Positions 6,881 to 15,278 of a DNA stretch of 21,198 nucleotides are shown here, piece by piece (position 1 is the first letter of the stretch; the number at the start of each line of letters is the position of its first letter). The notes beneath the pieces were generated by a model. That model was not told the DNA's origin. It worked only from the letters and a program-made list of their open reading frames with translations, and did not search any database. The stretch covers positions 1 to 21,198 of the forward strand of contig JAJTCL010000024.1 in NCBI GenBank assembly GCA_021323255.1, read 5' to 3'. The position numbers and the translations under genes are program-made. This stretch comes from Propionibacteriaceae bacterium. GTDB taxonomy: Bacteria; Actinomycetota; Actinomycetes; Propionibacteriales; Propionibacteriaceae.

Positions 6881-8472
6881 GAGCCGGTCTCGCCTCGATC
6901 GCCGCAGGCGTCGCGGGGCTCACCCTCGCAGCACGCCTCGTCGGCTTCGGCCGGTCGTTGGTCTTCTCCAAGACCGTCGGTGACACCTGTCTCGGCGATA
7001 CATACAACGCTGCCAACGGCCTGCCCAACGTGCTCTTCGAGATCGTCGCCGGCGGCGTCCTGGCAGGGGTAGTGGTCCCAGTGGTGGCACGGCATGTCGG
7101 CTCAGGGCGGACGGAGCATGCTGCGCGCACCGCATCAGCGCTGATGACCTGGACTTTGTTGGTGCTGACCCCGGCCGGCCTGGCAGTGCTCGCCGGAGCC
7201 CGACTCTTTGCCACGACCTTTGCCAAGGCGGACTGTGCCGGTAGCGCGGACATACTGGCCGCGCTCGTCGCCATGTTCGCGCCGCAGGTGTGGCTATATG
7301 GCCTGGCGGTGGTCAGTGCCGGCATACTGCAGGCTCATCACCGCTTCCTCGCCGCAGCGGCGGCACCGCTGCTCTCCAGCGTTGTGGTGATCCTGGCCTA
7401 CCTCAGCTACGCGGCTCTCGCGGCTCCTGCAGCCAACGACGACCCGTCGCAGCTGACAGGGCAGGCTCTTGCCGCTCTGGGATGGGGCACGACCTTAGGC
7501 GTCCTTGCCCTGGCGGTCTGCACGCTGGTGCCGCTTGGCAGGCTCGGGTTGCGGCTCAGGCCTCGGCTGCGGTTTGCCGCTGGTGATCGGTCGGTGATCA
7601 TGACGATCGCCGCGGCAGGGATCGTCGGCCTGGTGTTGCAGCAGCTCAGCGTGTTGTTGATCAACTGGTCGGCGCAGCAGACCGGTGATCAAGGTGCGTT
7701 GACGCGGTTCACTTGGGCGAACGCCATCTACCTGCTCCCGTACGCCGTGCTGGCCGCTCCACTGCTGCAGCTGAGCTTCCCGAGACTGGCGGCCGCCGCC
7801 GAGCGGGGCAGTACCGAAGTCGGGGAGGTGCTTGCGGAAACGGGCCCGGTCACGGTCGTCATGGCATGGTTGGGAGCATCGCTACTGGTGGCGACAGCCG
7901 TCCCTGTGGCGCGGGTGTTTGTGCTCGGACCCGGCTCGGGGCGCACAGACGCACTGGCGTGGCCGATTTTGGCGTTTGCGCCCGCGATCGTCGGGTTCAC
8001 TCTGCTTGGTCTGGCTTCGCGGACCCTGCTCGCCCAGCACTTGGGAAAGGCGTCGGGAGTCGCCAACGCCCTGGGCTGGGCTGCAGTGATCATCAGCGTG
8101 GCCCTGCTGCGGCTGGTCGTTCCGGCCGACTGGCTGGTGGTGGCGCTGGCGGGGAGTGTGTCGCTGGGGATGGTCCTGGGTGCGGCGGCGGGGTGGGCGC
8201 TGCTGCGGCGCTCCGGAATGCGCTCCGTTGGGCTGGCGAGACCGATGTTGGTCAGTCTGGCAGCCGCCGTGCTGGCCGGTGGAGTTTCGGCGGCCGGTTC
8301 GCAGCTGTTTGCCGACGTCGGCATCCTGTTAGCCGTGGTGGGTGCAGTCGCCGCAGCTGCGCTGTGTGTCGTGGTGTTCGCGGGGACGCTGCGAGTTCTG
8401 GCACCGGCGCTCCTCGCGCAGCTCTGGGGGCTGCGGCGCCGCACACCTTCGGCCGAGGTGGGTTCATCATGA
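6877..8472 (+). CDS. murJ: MurJ/MviN-family lipid flippase-like membrane protein
   Basis: A 531-residue polytopic protein with about 13-14 hydrophobic helices and the MurJ opening LVGFGRSLVFSKTVGDTCLGDTYNAANGLPNVLFEIVAGGVLAG, which holds the conserved glycine-rich and NxLPN segments. Further marks are APQVWLYGLAVVSAGILQAHHRF and YLLPYAVLAAPLLQLSFPRL. MurJ flips lipid II across the membrane; this copy could flip lipid II or another polyprenyl-linked glycan. The start GTG at 6877 overlaps the stop of the original upstream gene (GTGA). The upstream frame now runs in without a stop, so a gene caller would report an 813-residue fusion beginning at 6031; I consider that an artefact of a frameshift. 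The stop overlaps the glycosyltransferase start (ATGA). Confidence 0.88.
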   Translation: MRAGLASIAAGVAGLTLAARLVGFGRSLVFSKTVGDTCLGDTYNAANGLPNVLFEIVAGGVLAGVVVPVVARHVGSGRTEHAARTASALMTWTLLVLTPAGLAVLAGARLFATTFAKADCAGSADILAALVAMFAPQVWLYGLAVVSAGILQAHHRFLAAAAAPLLSSVVVILAYLSYAALAAPAANDDPSQLTGQALAALGWGTTLGVLALAVCTLVPLGRLGLRLRPRLRFAAGDRSVIMTIAAAGIVGLVLQQLSVLLINWSAQQTGDQGALTRFTWANAIYLLPYAVLAAPLLQLSFPRLAAAAERGSTEVGEVLAETGPVTVVMAWLGASLLVATAVPVARVFVLGPGSGRTDALAWPILAFAPAIVGFTLLGLASRTLLAQHLGKASGVANALGWAAVIISVALLRLVVPADWLVVALAGSVSLGMVLGAAAGWALLRRSGMRSVGLARPMLVSLAAAVLAGGVSAAGSQLFADVGILLAVVGAVAAAALCVVVFAGTLRVLAPALLAQLWGLRRRTPSAEVGSS

Positions 8473-9551
8473 AAGTCGCGCAGCTGCTGACCGCCAGTAC
8501 CGGTGGCATCGGGCGCCACGTTGGGAGCATCGCCCCGCGGTTGGAGCAGCGCGGGCATCAAGTCCGGGTGTTCTGCCCCAAGGTCACGGCCGAAGCCCAG
8601 GGTTTCCACCAGCTGGGTCTTGATGTATGGCCACTGCGGAGCCTGCGCCGGTTCACTGGTGCCGATCTCGTGCACGCGCACGGCCTCAAGGCGGGATGGT
8701 TGGCGCTACCGATCGCCTGGATGTTCAAGGTGCCCGTTGTGGTGACCTGGCACAACGCTGTGTTGGGCGAGGGACTTGCACCGGCAGCAGTGCGCCAGAC
8801 GCTGCGTGCCGTGGCACTCGGGGCGGATATGACGCTGGCGGCCAGCCGGGATCTGGTCGCTCAAGCGGTGCGATTCGGAGCTCGGAACGCGCGGCTGTCC
8901 CCAATCGCCGCACCGGTGCTGCCGCCTGCCAGGGTCAGCCGTGACGAGCAGCGACGGGCTCTTGGTGCCGGCGCTCACGACACAGTGGTACTCACGGTCA
9001 GCCGGCTTGCCCCACAAAAGAACCTTGGCATGGTGCTCGACATAGCCGCAGCTGTACGCGACAAGCCCGATCTTCGGTTCGTGGTCGTCGGCGAAGGGCC
9101 GGAGCGAGACGAGCTGCAGCGCCGCATTACCGACGAGCGCCTGCGAGTGCGCTTATTGGGCAGGAGCGACGACATCGGTTCATTGCTCGCGGCCGCTGAC
9201 CTTGCGCTGCTGACCTCCACCTGGGAAGCCCGCGCGCTGGTGGCTCAGGAGGCTCTGTTGGCTGGCGTCCCGCTGGTCACCACGCGAGTGGGTGGGATTG
9301 AGGAGCTCGTCGGGTCGGCGGCAGTGCTGATCACGCCGGGCGATGTCGAGGAGGCGGCGCAGCACATCATCGCGCTTGCCGACAATCCCGATAAGCGTCG
9401 CCGGCTGAGCGAGGCGGGACTGCATCAGGCAGCCACCTGGCCTGACGAGGACGACGTCGTCGACGACCTGGTCCGGGTGTATACCGAGCTCGCTCGAGAT
9501 CGGCGCTACAAAGGCTTTTGGGACGACTCCGGCGGGTTCACCGTCAGATAA
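8469..9551 (+). CDS. GT4-family glycosyltransferase
   Basis: Transfers an activated sugar, probably to a lipid-linked or envelope acceptor on the cytoplasmic face of the membrane. The protein is 360 residues with a GT-B fold. The N-terminal part has the glycine-rich loop TGGIGRHV and DLVHAHGLKAG; the C-terminal part has VLTVSRLAPQKNLGMVL (the donor phosphate-binding R and K), VVGEGPERDEL and the EX7E pair E253/E261 in STWEARALVAQEALLAGVPLV. The ATG at 8469 overlaps the murJ stop; the frame is open far upstream only by chance. With the MraY-like gene and murJ it makes a possible initiate-extend-flip set. Donor and acceptor cannot be told from sequence. Confidence 0.88.
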   Translation: MKVAQLLTASTGGIGRHVGSIAPRLEQRGHQVRVFCPKVTAEAQGFHQLGLDVWPLRSLRRFTGADLVHAHGLKAGWLALPIAWMFKVPVVVTWHNAVLGEGLAPAAVRQTLRAVALGADMTLAASRDLVAQAVRFGARNARLSPIAAPVLPPARVSRDEQRRALGAGAHDTVVLTVSRLAPQKNLGMVLDIAAAVRDKPDLRFVVVGEGPERDELQRRITDERLRVRLLGRSDDIGSLLAAADLALLTSTWEARALVAQEALLAGVPLVTTRVGGIEELVGSAAVLITPGDVEEAAQHIIALADNPDKRRRLSEAGLHQAATWPDEDDVVDDLVRVYTELARDRRYKGFWDDSGGFTVR

Positions 9552-9577
9552 GGCTCTACGACGTAAGCTGGAGGCCC

Positions 9578-11248
9578 GTGGGATACCGCGGCACACTCAC
9601 CAAGCATCTTTTCGTGACCGGGGGCGTCGCCTCCTCACTCGGCAAAGGGCTGACGGCATCCAGCCTCGGCAATCTCCTGGTGGCCCGAAGGCTTCGGGTT
9701 TCCATGCAGAAACTCGACCCGTACCTCAATGTCGATCCCGGCACGATGAACCCTTTCCAGCACGGCGAGGTGTTCGTCACCGAGGACGGCGCGGAGACCG
9801 ATCTTGACGTCGGTCACTACGAGCGCTTCCTCAATGTCAACCTGTCCGGCGAGGCCAACATCACCACCGGCAAGGTCTACTCCTCGGTGATCGCCAAAGA
9901 GCGACGCGGCGACTATCTCGGTGACACCGTGCAGGTCATTCCGCACATTACGAACGAGATCAAGGACTCGATGATGGCCATGGGAGGGCCCGACATCGAT
10001 GTCGTGATCCACGAGATTGGCGGCACCGTCGGCGACATCGAGTCTTTGCCATTCCTGGAAGCGGCACGTCAGGTGCGCCACGATGTGGGGCGCGAGAACG
10101 TCTTCTTCCTGCATGTCTCGTTGGTGCCCTACATCGGTCCCAGCGGCGAGCTGAAGACAAAGCCGACCCAGCACTCGGTCGCCGCACTGCGTCAGGTCGG
10201 CATCCAGCCCGATGCCGTCGTGTGCCGCTCCGACCGAGACATCCCAGAGTCGGTGAAACGCAAGATCTCTTTGATGTGTGACGTCGACGAATCCGCGGTA
10301 GTGGCCGCGATCGACGCGCCGAGCATCTATGACATTCCGAAGGTGCTGCACTCCGAAGGGCTGGACGCGTACGTGGTGCGGCGGCTGGACCTGCGGTTCC
10401 GGGACGTGGACTGGACGCGCTGGAACGACCTGCTTGACCGCGTGCACCATCCGAAGGAGGAGGTCACGATTGCGCTGGTCGGCAAGTATGTCGATCTGCA
10501 CGACGCGTACCTCTCGGTGTGCGAGGCGCTGCGCGCCGGTGGTTTCGCCAACCATGCCAAGGTCGTGATTCGCTGGGTGCCCTCCGACGACTGCCAGACT
10601 CGGGAGGGTGCGGCCCGGATACTGAGCGAGGTCGACGGGGTCGTCATCCCAGGCGGGTTCGGGATCCGCGGCGTCGAAGGCAAGGTCGGCGCAATTCGTT
10701 ACGCCCGTGAGAACCAGATCCCGATCTTGGGACTCTGTCTCGGTCTGCAGTGCATGGTGATCGAGGTTGCTCGGCACCTGTCAGGACTCGACGGAGCCGA
10801 CAGCAGCGAGTTCGCGCCCGATACGCCGCATCCGGTCATCGCCACGATGGCCGAGCAAGTGGCGATCGTCGAGGGCGGCGGCGACTTTGGCGGGTCCATG
10901 CGGCTGGGTTCTTATCCGGCCGAACTGCTGCCCGGCTCGATCGTCGCGAAGCGCTACGGTCAGGCTCATGTGGAGGAGCGGCATCGACATCGCTATGAGG
11001 TCAACAACGCATACCGCAGCCGGCTGGAGGACGCCGGTCTGGTGATCAGCGGTACCTCACCTGACACCAAACTTGTCGAGTTCATTGAGCTACCGAGTGA
11101 GATCCATCCCTACTTCGTCGCCACCCAGGCGCACCCAGAGCTCAAGTCCCGCCCAACCAGACCGCATCCGCTCTTTGTCGGTCTCGTCGAGGCGGCGCTG
11201 GACCGCAAGCTGGCGACCCGGCTGCCGGTGGACGACGACCATCGATGA
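9578..11248 (+). CDS. pyrG: CTP synthase
   Basis: Makes CTP from UTP, ATP and glutamine. Of 556 residues, the synthetase domain opens with TKHLFVTGGVASSLGKGLTA (P-loop-like), with the conserved LDPYLNVDPGTMNPFQHGEVFVT after it. The glutamine amidotransferase domain has the nucleophile Cys387 (GLCLGLQC) and the triad partners His519 and Glu521 (QAHPELKSRP). The GTG at 9578 is chosen because it lies 8 residues before TKHLF, as in relatives, and is preceded by GGAGG (9570-9574), though with a tight 3-base spacer; the longer frame from 9518 has no family support. It sits 26 bases after the glycosyltransferase and overlaps the NUDIX gene by 4 bases. Confidence 0.96.
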   Translation: MGYRGTLTKHLFVTGGVASSLGKGLTASSLGNLLVARRLRVSMQKLDPYLNVDPGTMNPFQHGEVFVTEDGAETDLDVGHYERFLNVNLSGEANITTGKVYSSVIAKERRGDYLGDTVQVIPHITNEIKDSMMAMGGPDIDVVIHEIGGTVGDIESLPFLEAARQVRHDVGRENVFFLHVSLVPYIGPSGELKTKPTQHSVAALRQVGIQPDAVVCRSDRDIPESVKRKISLMCDVDESAVVAAIDAPSIYDIPKVLHSEGLDAYVVRRLDLRFRDVDWTRWNDLLDRVHHPKEEVTIALVGKYVDLHDAYLSVCEALRAGGFANHAKVVIRWVPSDDCQTREGAARILSEVDGVVIPGGFGIRGVEGKVGAIRYARENQIPILGLCLGLQCMVIEVARHLSGLDGADSSEFAPDTPHPVIATMAEQVAIVEGGGDFGGSMRLGSYPAELLPGSIVAKRYGQAHVEERHRHRYEVNNAYRSRLEDAGLVISGTSPDTKLVEFIELPSEIHPYFVATQAHPELKSRPTRPHPLFVGLVEAALDRKLATRLPVDDDHR

Positions 11249-11904
11249 TCATTCTCGGCCCCGAAGAGCTGGCCGATGTGCAGCTGAGCTGGCCAGTCGA
11301 GTCGTCCACGGTGCTGGCTGAGGGCAGGATCACCAAGTATGTGCAAGATCAGGTGATCACGCCGAGCGGCGCCTTGATCACGCGGGAGTATCTCAAGCAT
11401 CCAGGAGCAGTAGGAGTGATCGCGCTCGATGATCATGAGCGGGTGGCTCTGGTACGGCAATATCGACATCCGGTCCGTCATCGACTGATCGAGCCGCCTG
11501 CTGGGCTTCTCGATGTCGGCGGTGAGGATTATCTACCTGCTATGCAACGCGAGCTGGCAGAGGAGGTGGGACTGGCGGCCGAGAACTGGGCTGTGCTGGT
11601 CGACCTGTTCACTACGCCGGGAATTCTCGGCGAGTCACTGCGCATCTATCTCGCCCGAGACCTGCAGGCGGTCGACGGCGCGGATGATTACATCCGGGAG
11701 GGCGAGGAGGCACATATGGACGTTGTATGGGCGTCACTTGACGATCTTGCCGAGGCGGTCCTCGATGGCCGCCTGCATAACCCGACTGTCGTGGCGGGGG
11801 TATTGGCCGCTTGGGCCGCGCGCCAGCGGGATGGTTTCGCTAGCCTCCGCCCTGCCGATGCCGCCTGGCCTGCTCATGAGGTGCTGGCGACCGAGGGAAT
11901 CTAG
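11245..11904 (+). CDS. NUDIX hydrolase, ADP-ribose pyrophosphatase type
   Basis: Probably cleaves ADP-ribose to AMP and ribose-5-phosphate, as shown for the syntenic Rv1700. It has 219 residues. The Nudix box spans residues 87-110 (GLLDVGG, then E94, then REL-EE-GL at 102-110); the stretch before the first glutamate is one residue longer than the textbook box, as in other members of this subgroup. Upstream VGVIALDD, VALVRQYRHPV and EPPAG, and downstream TTPGILGESLRIYLA, fit the ADPRase subfamily. The ATG overlaps the pyrG stop (ATGA), so the two are coupled. It is the last gene before a 194-base gap. Confidence 0.92.
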   Translation: MIILGPEELADVQLSWPVESSTVLAEGRITKYVQDQVITPSGALITREYLKHPGAVGVIALDDHERVALVRQYRHPVRHRLIEPPAGLLDVGGEDYLPAMQRELAEEVGLAAENWAVLVDLFTTPGILGESLRIYLARDLQAVDGADDYIREGEEAHMDVVWASLDDLAEAVLDGRLHNPTVVAGVLAAWAARQRDGFASLRPADAAWPAHEVLATEGI

Positions 11905-12040
11905 TCGGCTCGTCAACCTCCGGCACCCAGCCCTTCGGGGACAGCCCATACGCCCGAGCAATCTGGCACGCCGCCAAAGCCCCCCAGGCGCTACTGAGCT
12001 GATGAGCTGAGCCGGCGGGCGATTGCCCTGTCAGCTGACC

Positions 12041-12067
12041 CATGCCACGCCATTGCTGCGTGGCATG
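12041..12067. promoter_or_regulatory. 9-bp perfect inverted repeat upstream of ald
   Basis: CATGCCACG (12041-12049) and CGTGGCATG (12059-12067) are exact complements around a 9-base loop. The repeat is centred about 45 bases before the ald start. No T tract follows, so it is a poor intrinsic terminator. Its dyad form and position suit an operator for a dimeric regulator; ald genes in mycobacteria are controlled by the Lrp-type AldR, but I cannot match a known site. The rest of the gap 11905-12098 holds no gene on the plus strand. Confidence 0.4.
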
Positions 12068-12098
12068 ATCAAGCTGATGCCCAGGTTCGGGAGGATCA

Positions 12099-13214
12099 AT
12101 GAAAATCGGCGTGCCCAGCGAGGTCAAGAACCATGAGTATCGGGTCGCCATCACTCCAGCCGGGGTGAACGAGTTCACTAGGCGTCGCCACGAGGTGATC
12201 GTCGAGTCCGGCGCGGGCACCGGCTCTTCCATCACCGATGACGAGTTCGCAGCAGCGGGGGCAAAGATCGCTGCCAGCCCCGAGGAGGTCTGGGAGCAGG
12301 CAGACCTGATCTTGAAGGTCAAAGAGCCAATTCCGATCGAGTACGACCGGATGCAGCCGGGCCAGGTGCTGTTCACCTACCTGCATCTGGCAGCCAGCCG
12401 CGACTGCACCCGGGCGCTGCTGGACCGAAAGGTCACCGGCATCGCGTACGAGACTGTGCAGCTGAGCAACGGCACATTGCCGCTGCTGGCCCCGATGAGC
12501 GAGGTGGCCGGTCGCCTCGCCCCTCAGGTAGGCGCTTATCACCTCATGCGGCAGGGCGGCGGCCGGGGAACGCTGATGGGTGGTGTCTCCGGCGTGTATG
12601 CAGCGAAGGTGGTGGTGATCGGTGCCGGCGTGTCCGGCATGAACGCCGCTGCGATTGCCCTCGGCATGCAAGCCGAGGTGCTGCTGCTGGACCGCAATAT
12701 CGACAAGTTGCGGGAGGCGGATCGCATCTACCAGGGTCACATGCAGACTATTGCCTCCAATGCGTACGAGGTCGAACGGGCCGTGCTGGACGCCGATCTG
12801 GTCATCGGTGCCGTGCTGGTGCCAGGAGCCAAGGCACCAACGTTGATCAGCAACGAGCTGGTCTCCCGAATGCGATCCGGCAGCGTGCTGGTCGACATCG
12901 CGATCGACCAAGGCGGCTGCTTCGAGGACAGCCGGCCGACCACTCACGCTGAGCCGACCTTCCGGGTACACAACTCGGTGTTCTACTGCGTAGCCAACAT
13001 GCCGGGCGCGGTGCCCAACACCTCAACCTATGCGCTGACCAACGTCACGCTGCCATACGCGCTCAGCCTCGCCAAGAACGGCTGGCGTGAGGCGCTGAAG
13101 GCCGATCCCGCCCTCGCACTCGGCCTGAACACGCACGAAGGCGCGATTACCAACGCCCCGGTTGCCCAGGCTCATGGGCTCGAGCATCAGGAGCTGACCG
13201 ACGTCCTCAGCTGA
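12099..13214 (+). CDS. ald: Alanine dehydrogenase
   Basis: Interconverts L-alanine and pyruvate plus ammonia with NAD(H). It has 371 residues, the family's usual length. The substrate residues R15, K75 (KVKEP) and catalytic H96 (TYLHLAA) are in place, as is D270 (VDIAIDQGG). The NAD-binding Rossmann motif VVVIGAGVSGMNAAAIALGM begins at 171, with the acidic D198 after LLL. The ATG at 12099 is preceded by GGGAGG (12089-12094), a strong site with good spacing. Unlike most genes here it is not coupled to its upstream neighbour; it has its own 194-base leader with a 9-bp dyad, suggesting separate control. The xerD gene starts 10 bases after it. Confidence 0.96.
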   Translation: MKIGVPSEVKNHEYRVAITPAGVNEFTRRRHEVIVESGAGTGSSITDDEFAAAGAKIAASPEEVWEQADLILKVKEPIPIEYDRMQPGQVLFTYLHLAASRDCTRALLDRKVTGIAYETVQLSNGTLPLLAPMSEVAGRLAPQVGAYHLMRQGGGRGTLMGGVSGVYAAKVVVIGAGVSGMNAAAIALGMQAEVLLLDRNIDKLREADRIYQGHMQTIASNAYEVERAVLDADLVIGAVLVPGAKAPTLISNELVSRMRSGSVLVDIAIDQGGCFEDSRPTTHAEPTFRVHNSVFYCVANMPGAVPNTSTYALTNVTLPYALSLAKNGWREALKADPALALGLNTHEGAITNAPVAQAHGLEHQELTDVLS

Positions 13215-13224
13215 CGCCCTAGCG

Positions 13225-14178
13225 ATGCTGGGACTCATCCAGACCTACCTCGACCATCTGACCGTCGAGCGAGGCATGTCCCGGCACACCGTCGGCGCTT
13301 ATGGTCGCGACCTGCGCCGCTATGCCGGCTACCTGTCAGAACAGGGCGTCACCGATCCGTCGCAGGTCACCAGCGCGATGATCGGCGGCTTTGCGGAACG
13401 GTTGCGCGAGGGCGTCGCCGCACCCGACGGTGCCGGTTGGATAGAGCAGCCGCTGGCGAATGCCAGTGCAGCGCGGGCCTTGATCGCCGTACGCAGCCTG
13501 CACCGCTTCGCCACTGCCGAGGGGATCACCGCCGAAGATCCCGCACGGACCATCCGGCCGCCCAAACCGCCTCGGCGGCTGCCCAAGCCATTGAGCCTGG
13601 AGCAGGTTCAGGCCATGCTGGCCGTACCAGCGACCGACACCGAAATCGGTCTTCGTGACGCGGCGCTGCTGGAATTGCTCTACGGCACCGGCATCCGGAT
13701 CTCCGAGGCAGTCGCGCTCGATGTGGACGACGTTGGTCGGCTCATCCGGGCGCCGGCCGGCGAATCAGCACCAGGATTGCGGGTTCTCGGCAAAGGAAGC
13801 AAAGAGCGCCTCGTGCCGGTTGGCTCGTACGCCCGGGCCGCGCTGGATGCCTACCTGGTACGAGGCCGGCCGGTCCTCGCCGGACATGGCCGCGGCATTC
13901 CGGCATTGTTTCTCAACACCCGGGGCGGCCGGCTATCGAGGCAGAGCGCCTGGGCAATCCTGCGATCGGTGGCCGAGAAGGCTGGCATCACCACCGATGT
14001 GTCGCCTCACACCTTGCGGCACTCCTACGCCACGCATCTGCTGGATGGTGGAGCAGACGTCCGCGTCGTGCAGGAGCTGCTGGGCCATGCTTCGGTCACC
14101 ACAACCCAGATCTACACACTGATAACCATCGATCACTTACGGGAAGTCTTCCTCACTTCCCACCCTCGCGCGTATTAG
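13225..14178 (+). CDS. xerD: Tyrosine recombinase XerD
   Basis: Site-specific recombinase that resolves chromosome dimers at dif near the division septum. It has 317 residues: an N-terminal SAM-like core-binding domain (YLDHLTVERGMSRHTVGAYGRDLRRY, 8-33) and a catalytic domain with the full set R158 (GTGIRIS), K190 (GKGSKER), H262 and R265 (HTLRHSYATHLL), H288 (LLGHAS) and nucleophile Y297. About 13 residues between LDVDDV and LRVLGKGS are extra and look like a loop insertion. The ATG at 13225 lacks a clear ribosome site. The TAG stop at 14176-14178 lies inside a 13-base copy of the end of the palindromic element. Confidence 0.93.
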   Translation: MLGLIQTYLDHLTVERGMSRHTVGAYGRDLRRYAGYLSEQGVTDPSQVTSAMIGGFAERLREGVAAPDGAGWIEQPLANASAARALIAVRSLHRFATAEGITAEDPARTIRPPKPPRRLPKPLSLEQVQAMLAVPATDTEIGLRDAALLELLYGTGIRISEAVALDVDDVGRLIRAPAGESAPGLRVLGKGSKERLVPVGSYARAALDAYLVRGRPVLAGHGRGIPALFLNTRGGRLSRQSAWAILRSVAEKAGITTDVSPHTLRHSYATHLLDGGADVRVVQELLGHASVTTTQIYTLITIDHLREVFLTSHPRAY

Positions 14179-14187
14179 TGTCGTGTC
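14175..14187. repeat. 13-bp copy of the palindromic element's outer end
   Basis: ttagtgtcgtgtc here is identical to 5866-5878, i.e. the outer end of the 163-bp palindrome plus two flanking bases. In both places TAG is the stop codon of the upstream gene. A 13-base identity at matching positions is unlikely by chance in 21 kb. It could be a footprint or a solo end of the same element family. No partner arm is visible nearby. Confidence 0.45.
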
Positions 14188-14213
14188 GACAAAACTGCTT
14201 GGAGGAGGCAGGA

Positions 14214-15278
14214 GTGCAGGAACTCCACGAGGGCAGCGAGGCTCCGCCCAACTTCCCTGCGACAGATCTCATGGCATCCTCGCCCACCGTGGTGGCTGAC
14301 CTGACCGACGAGCATTATCTCGATGCGGCCAACTTCGAGTGGCCGCTGCTCCGGACCGAGCAGCAGACCGAGGTGGCTGCGGACTCCGTCGTGGCGGCAC
14401 CACCGGAGGACATTCCGCAGTCCGTCGACGCCGAGCCGGTGATCGGTCCCACCGGTCGACCATGGCCCGACCTGCCGACACCGCCGCTGCTGACCGAGCA
14501 TGGACCAGCTCTGATCATCGCAATGTGCAACCAGAAGGGCGGTGTCGGGAAGACCACGACGACGATCAACCTCGGCGCTGCCCTGGCCGAGCTCGGCCGC
14601 CACGTGCTCTTGGTGGACTTCGACCCGCAGGGTTCCCTCTCGGTGGGCCTGGGCGTCAATCCACACACTCTCTCCGCAAGCATCTACAACCTGCTGCTGA
14701 GTCGCGACACGTCGATCGATGACGTGATCGATGAAACCAATGTGCCTGGCTTGGACATCCTGCCCAGCAACATCGACCTGTCGGCGGCTGAGATTCAGCT
14801 GGTCTCTGAGGTGGCACGGGAGCAGACCCTGGTTCGGTTGCTGGAGGCGGTCCGGAGTCGTTACGACGTGATACTCATCGACTGTGCCCCCTCACTCGGC
14901 CTCCTGACGATCAATGCGTTGACCGCAGCCGACCGAGTGATCATGCCCCTGGAGTGTGAATTCTTCGCACTGCGCGGCATTGCGTTGCTGACCGACACGA
15001 TTGCCAAGGTGCAGGACCGGCTGAATCCGAGCCTGGAGATCTTGGGGATCCTCGGCACCATGTACGACCCGCGTACTCTGCATAGCCGTGAAGTGCTGGA
15101 ACGCGTCGTCGAAGCATTCGGAGAGCAGGTCTTCCACACCGTCATTCGTCGCACGGTGAAATTCCCGGAGACGACCGTGGCCGGCGAGCCGATCACGACG
15201 TACGCCCCGACATCACCGGGAGCGGAGGCTTACCGCACCCTGGCGCGTGAGGTGCTCCTGCGATGCCGCGTCGCGTAG
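14214..15278 (+). CDS. parA: ParA/Soj-type partition ATPase with N-terminal extension
   Basis: A 354-residue ParA family ATPase, syntenic with Rv1708 and distinct from the parAB pair at the origin. Residues 1-95 are acidic, proline-rich and probably disordered. The deviant Walker A KGGVGKTTT is at 108-116, then LLVDFDPQGSLS (Walker A' region) and the Walker B-like VILIDCAPSLG. The GTG at 14214 is chosen because GGAGGAGG (14201-14208) sits 5 bases before it; the in-frame GTG at 14178 has no ribosome site and lies in the repeat copy. No parB follows. The next gene, a small DNA-binding-like protein, overlaps it by 16 bases, and scpA/scpB come after, suggesting a role in chromosome organisation. 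Confidence 0.93.
   Translation: MQELHEGSEAPPNFPATDLMASSPTVVADLTDEHYLDAANFEWPLLRTEQQTEVAADSVVAAPPEDIPQSVDAEPVIGPTGRPWPDLPTPPLLTEHGPALIIAMCNQKGGVGKTTTTINLGAALAELGRHVLLVDFDPQGSLSVGLGVNPHTLSASIYNLLLSRDTSIDDVIDETNVPGLDILPSNIDLSAAEIQLVSEVAREQTLVRLLEAVRSRYDVILIDCAPSLGLLTINALTAADRVIMPLECEFFALRGIALLTDTIAKVQDRLNPSLEILGILGTMYDPRTLHSREVLERVVEAFGEQVFHTVIRRTVKFPETTVAGEPITTYAPTSPGAEAYRTLAREVLLRCRVA

Noticed and set aside
6031..8472. Single 813-residue MraY-like/MurJ fusion gene
   Set aside because: The end of the first protein is found in another frame and overlaps a proper murJ start at 6877, so two ancestral genes joined by a frameshift explain it better.
7713..9551. 612-residue glycosyltransferase with long N-terminal part
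   Set aside because: The first 252 codons lie antiphase over murJ and look like shadow translation; the GT4 fold starts at MKVAQLL, ATG 8469.
9518..9577. 20 extra N-terminal residues for CTP synthase
   Set aside because: They overlap the glycosyltransferase end and have no family counterpart; GTG 9578 follows GGAGG.
14178..14213. Upstream GTG start for parA
   Set aside because: It lies in the repeat copy and xerD stop without a ribosome site, while GTG 14214 has GGAGGAGG at ideal spacing.
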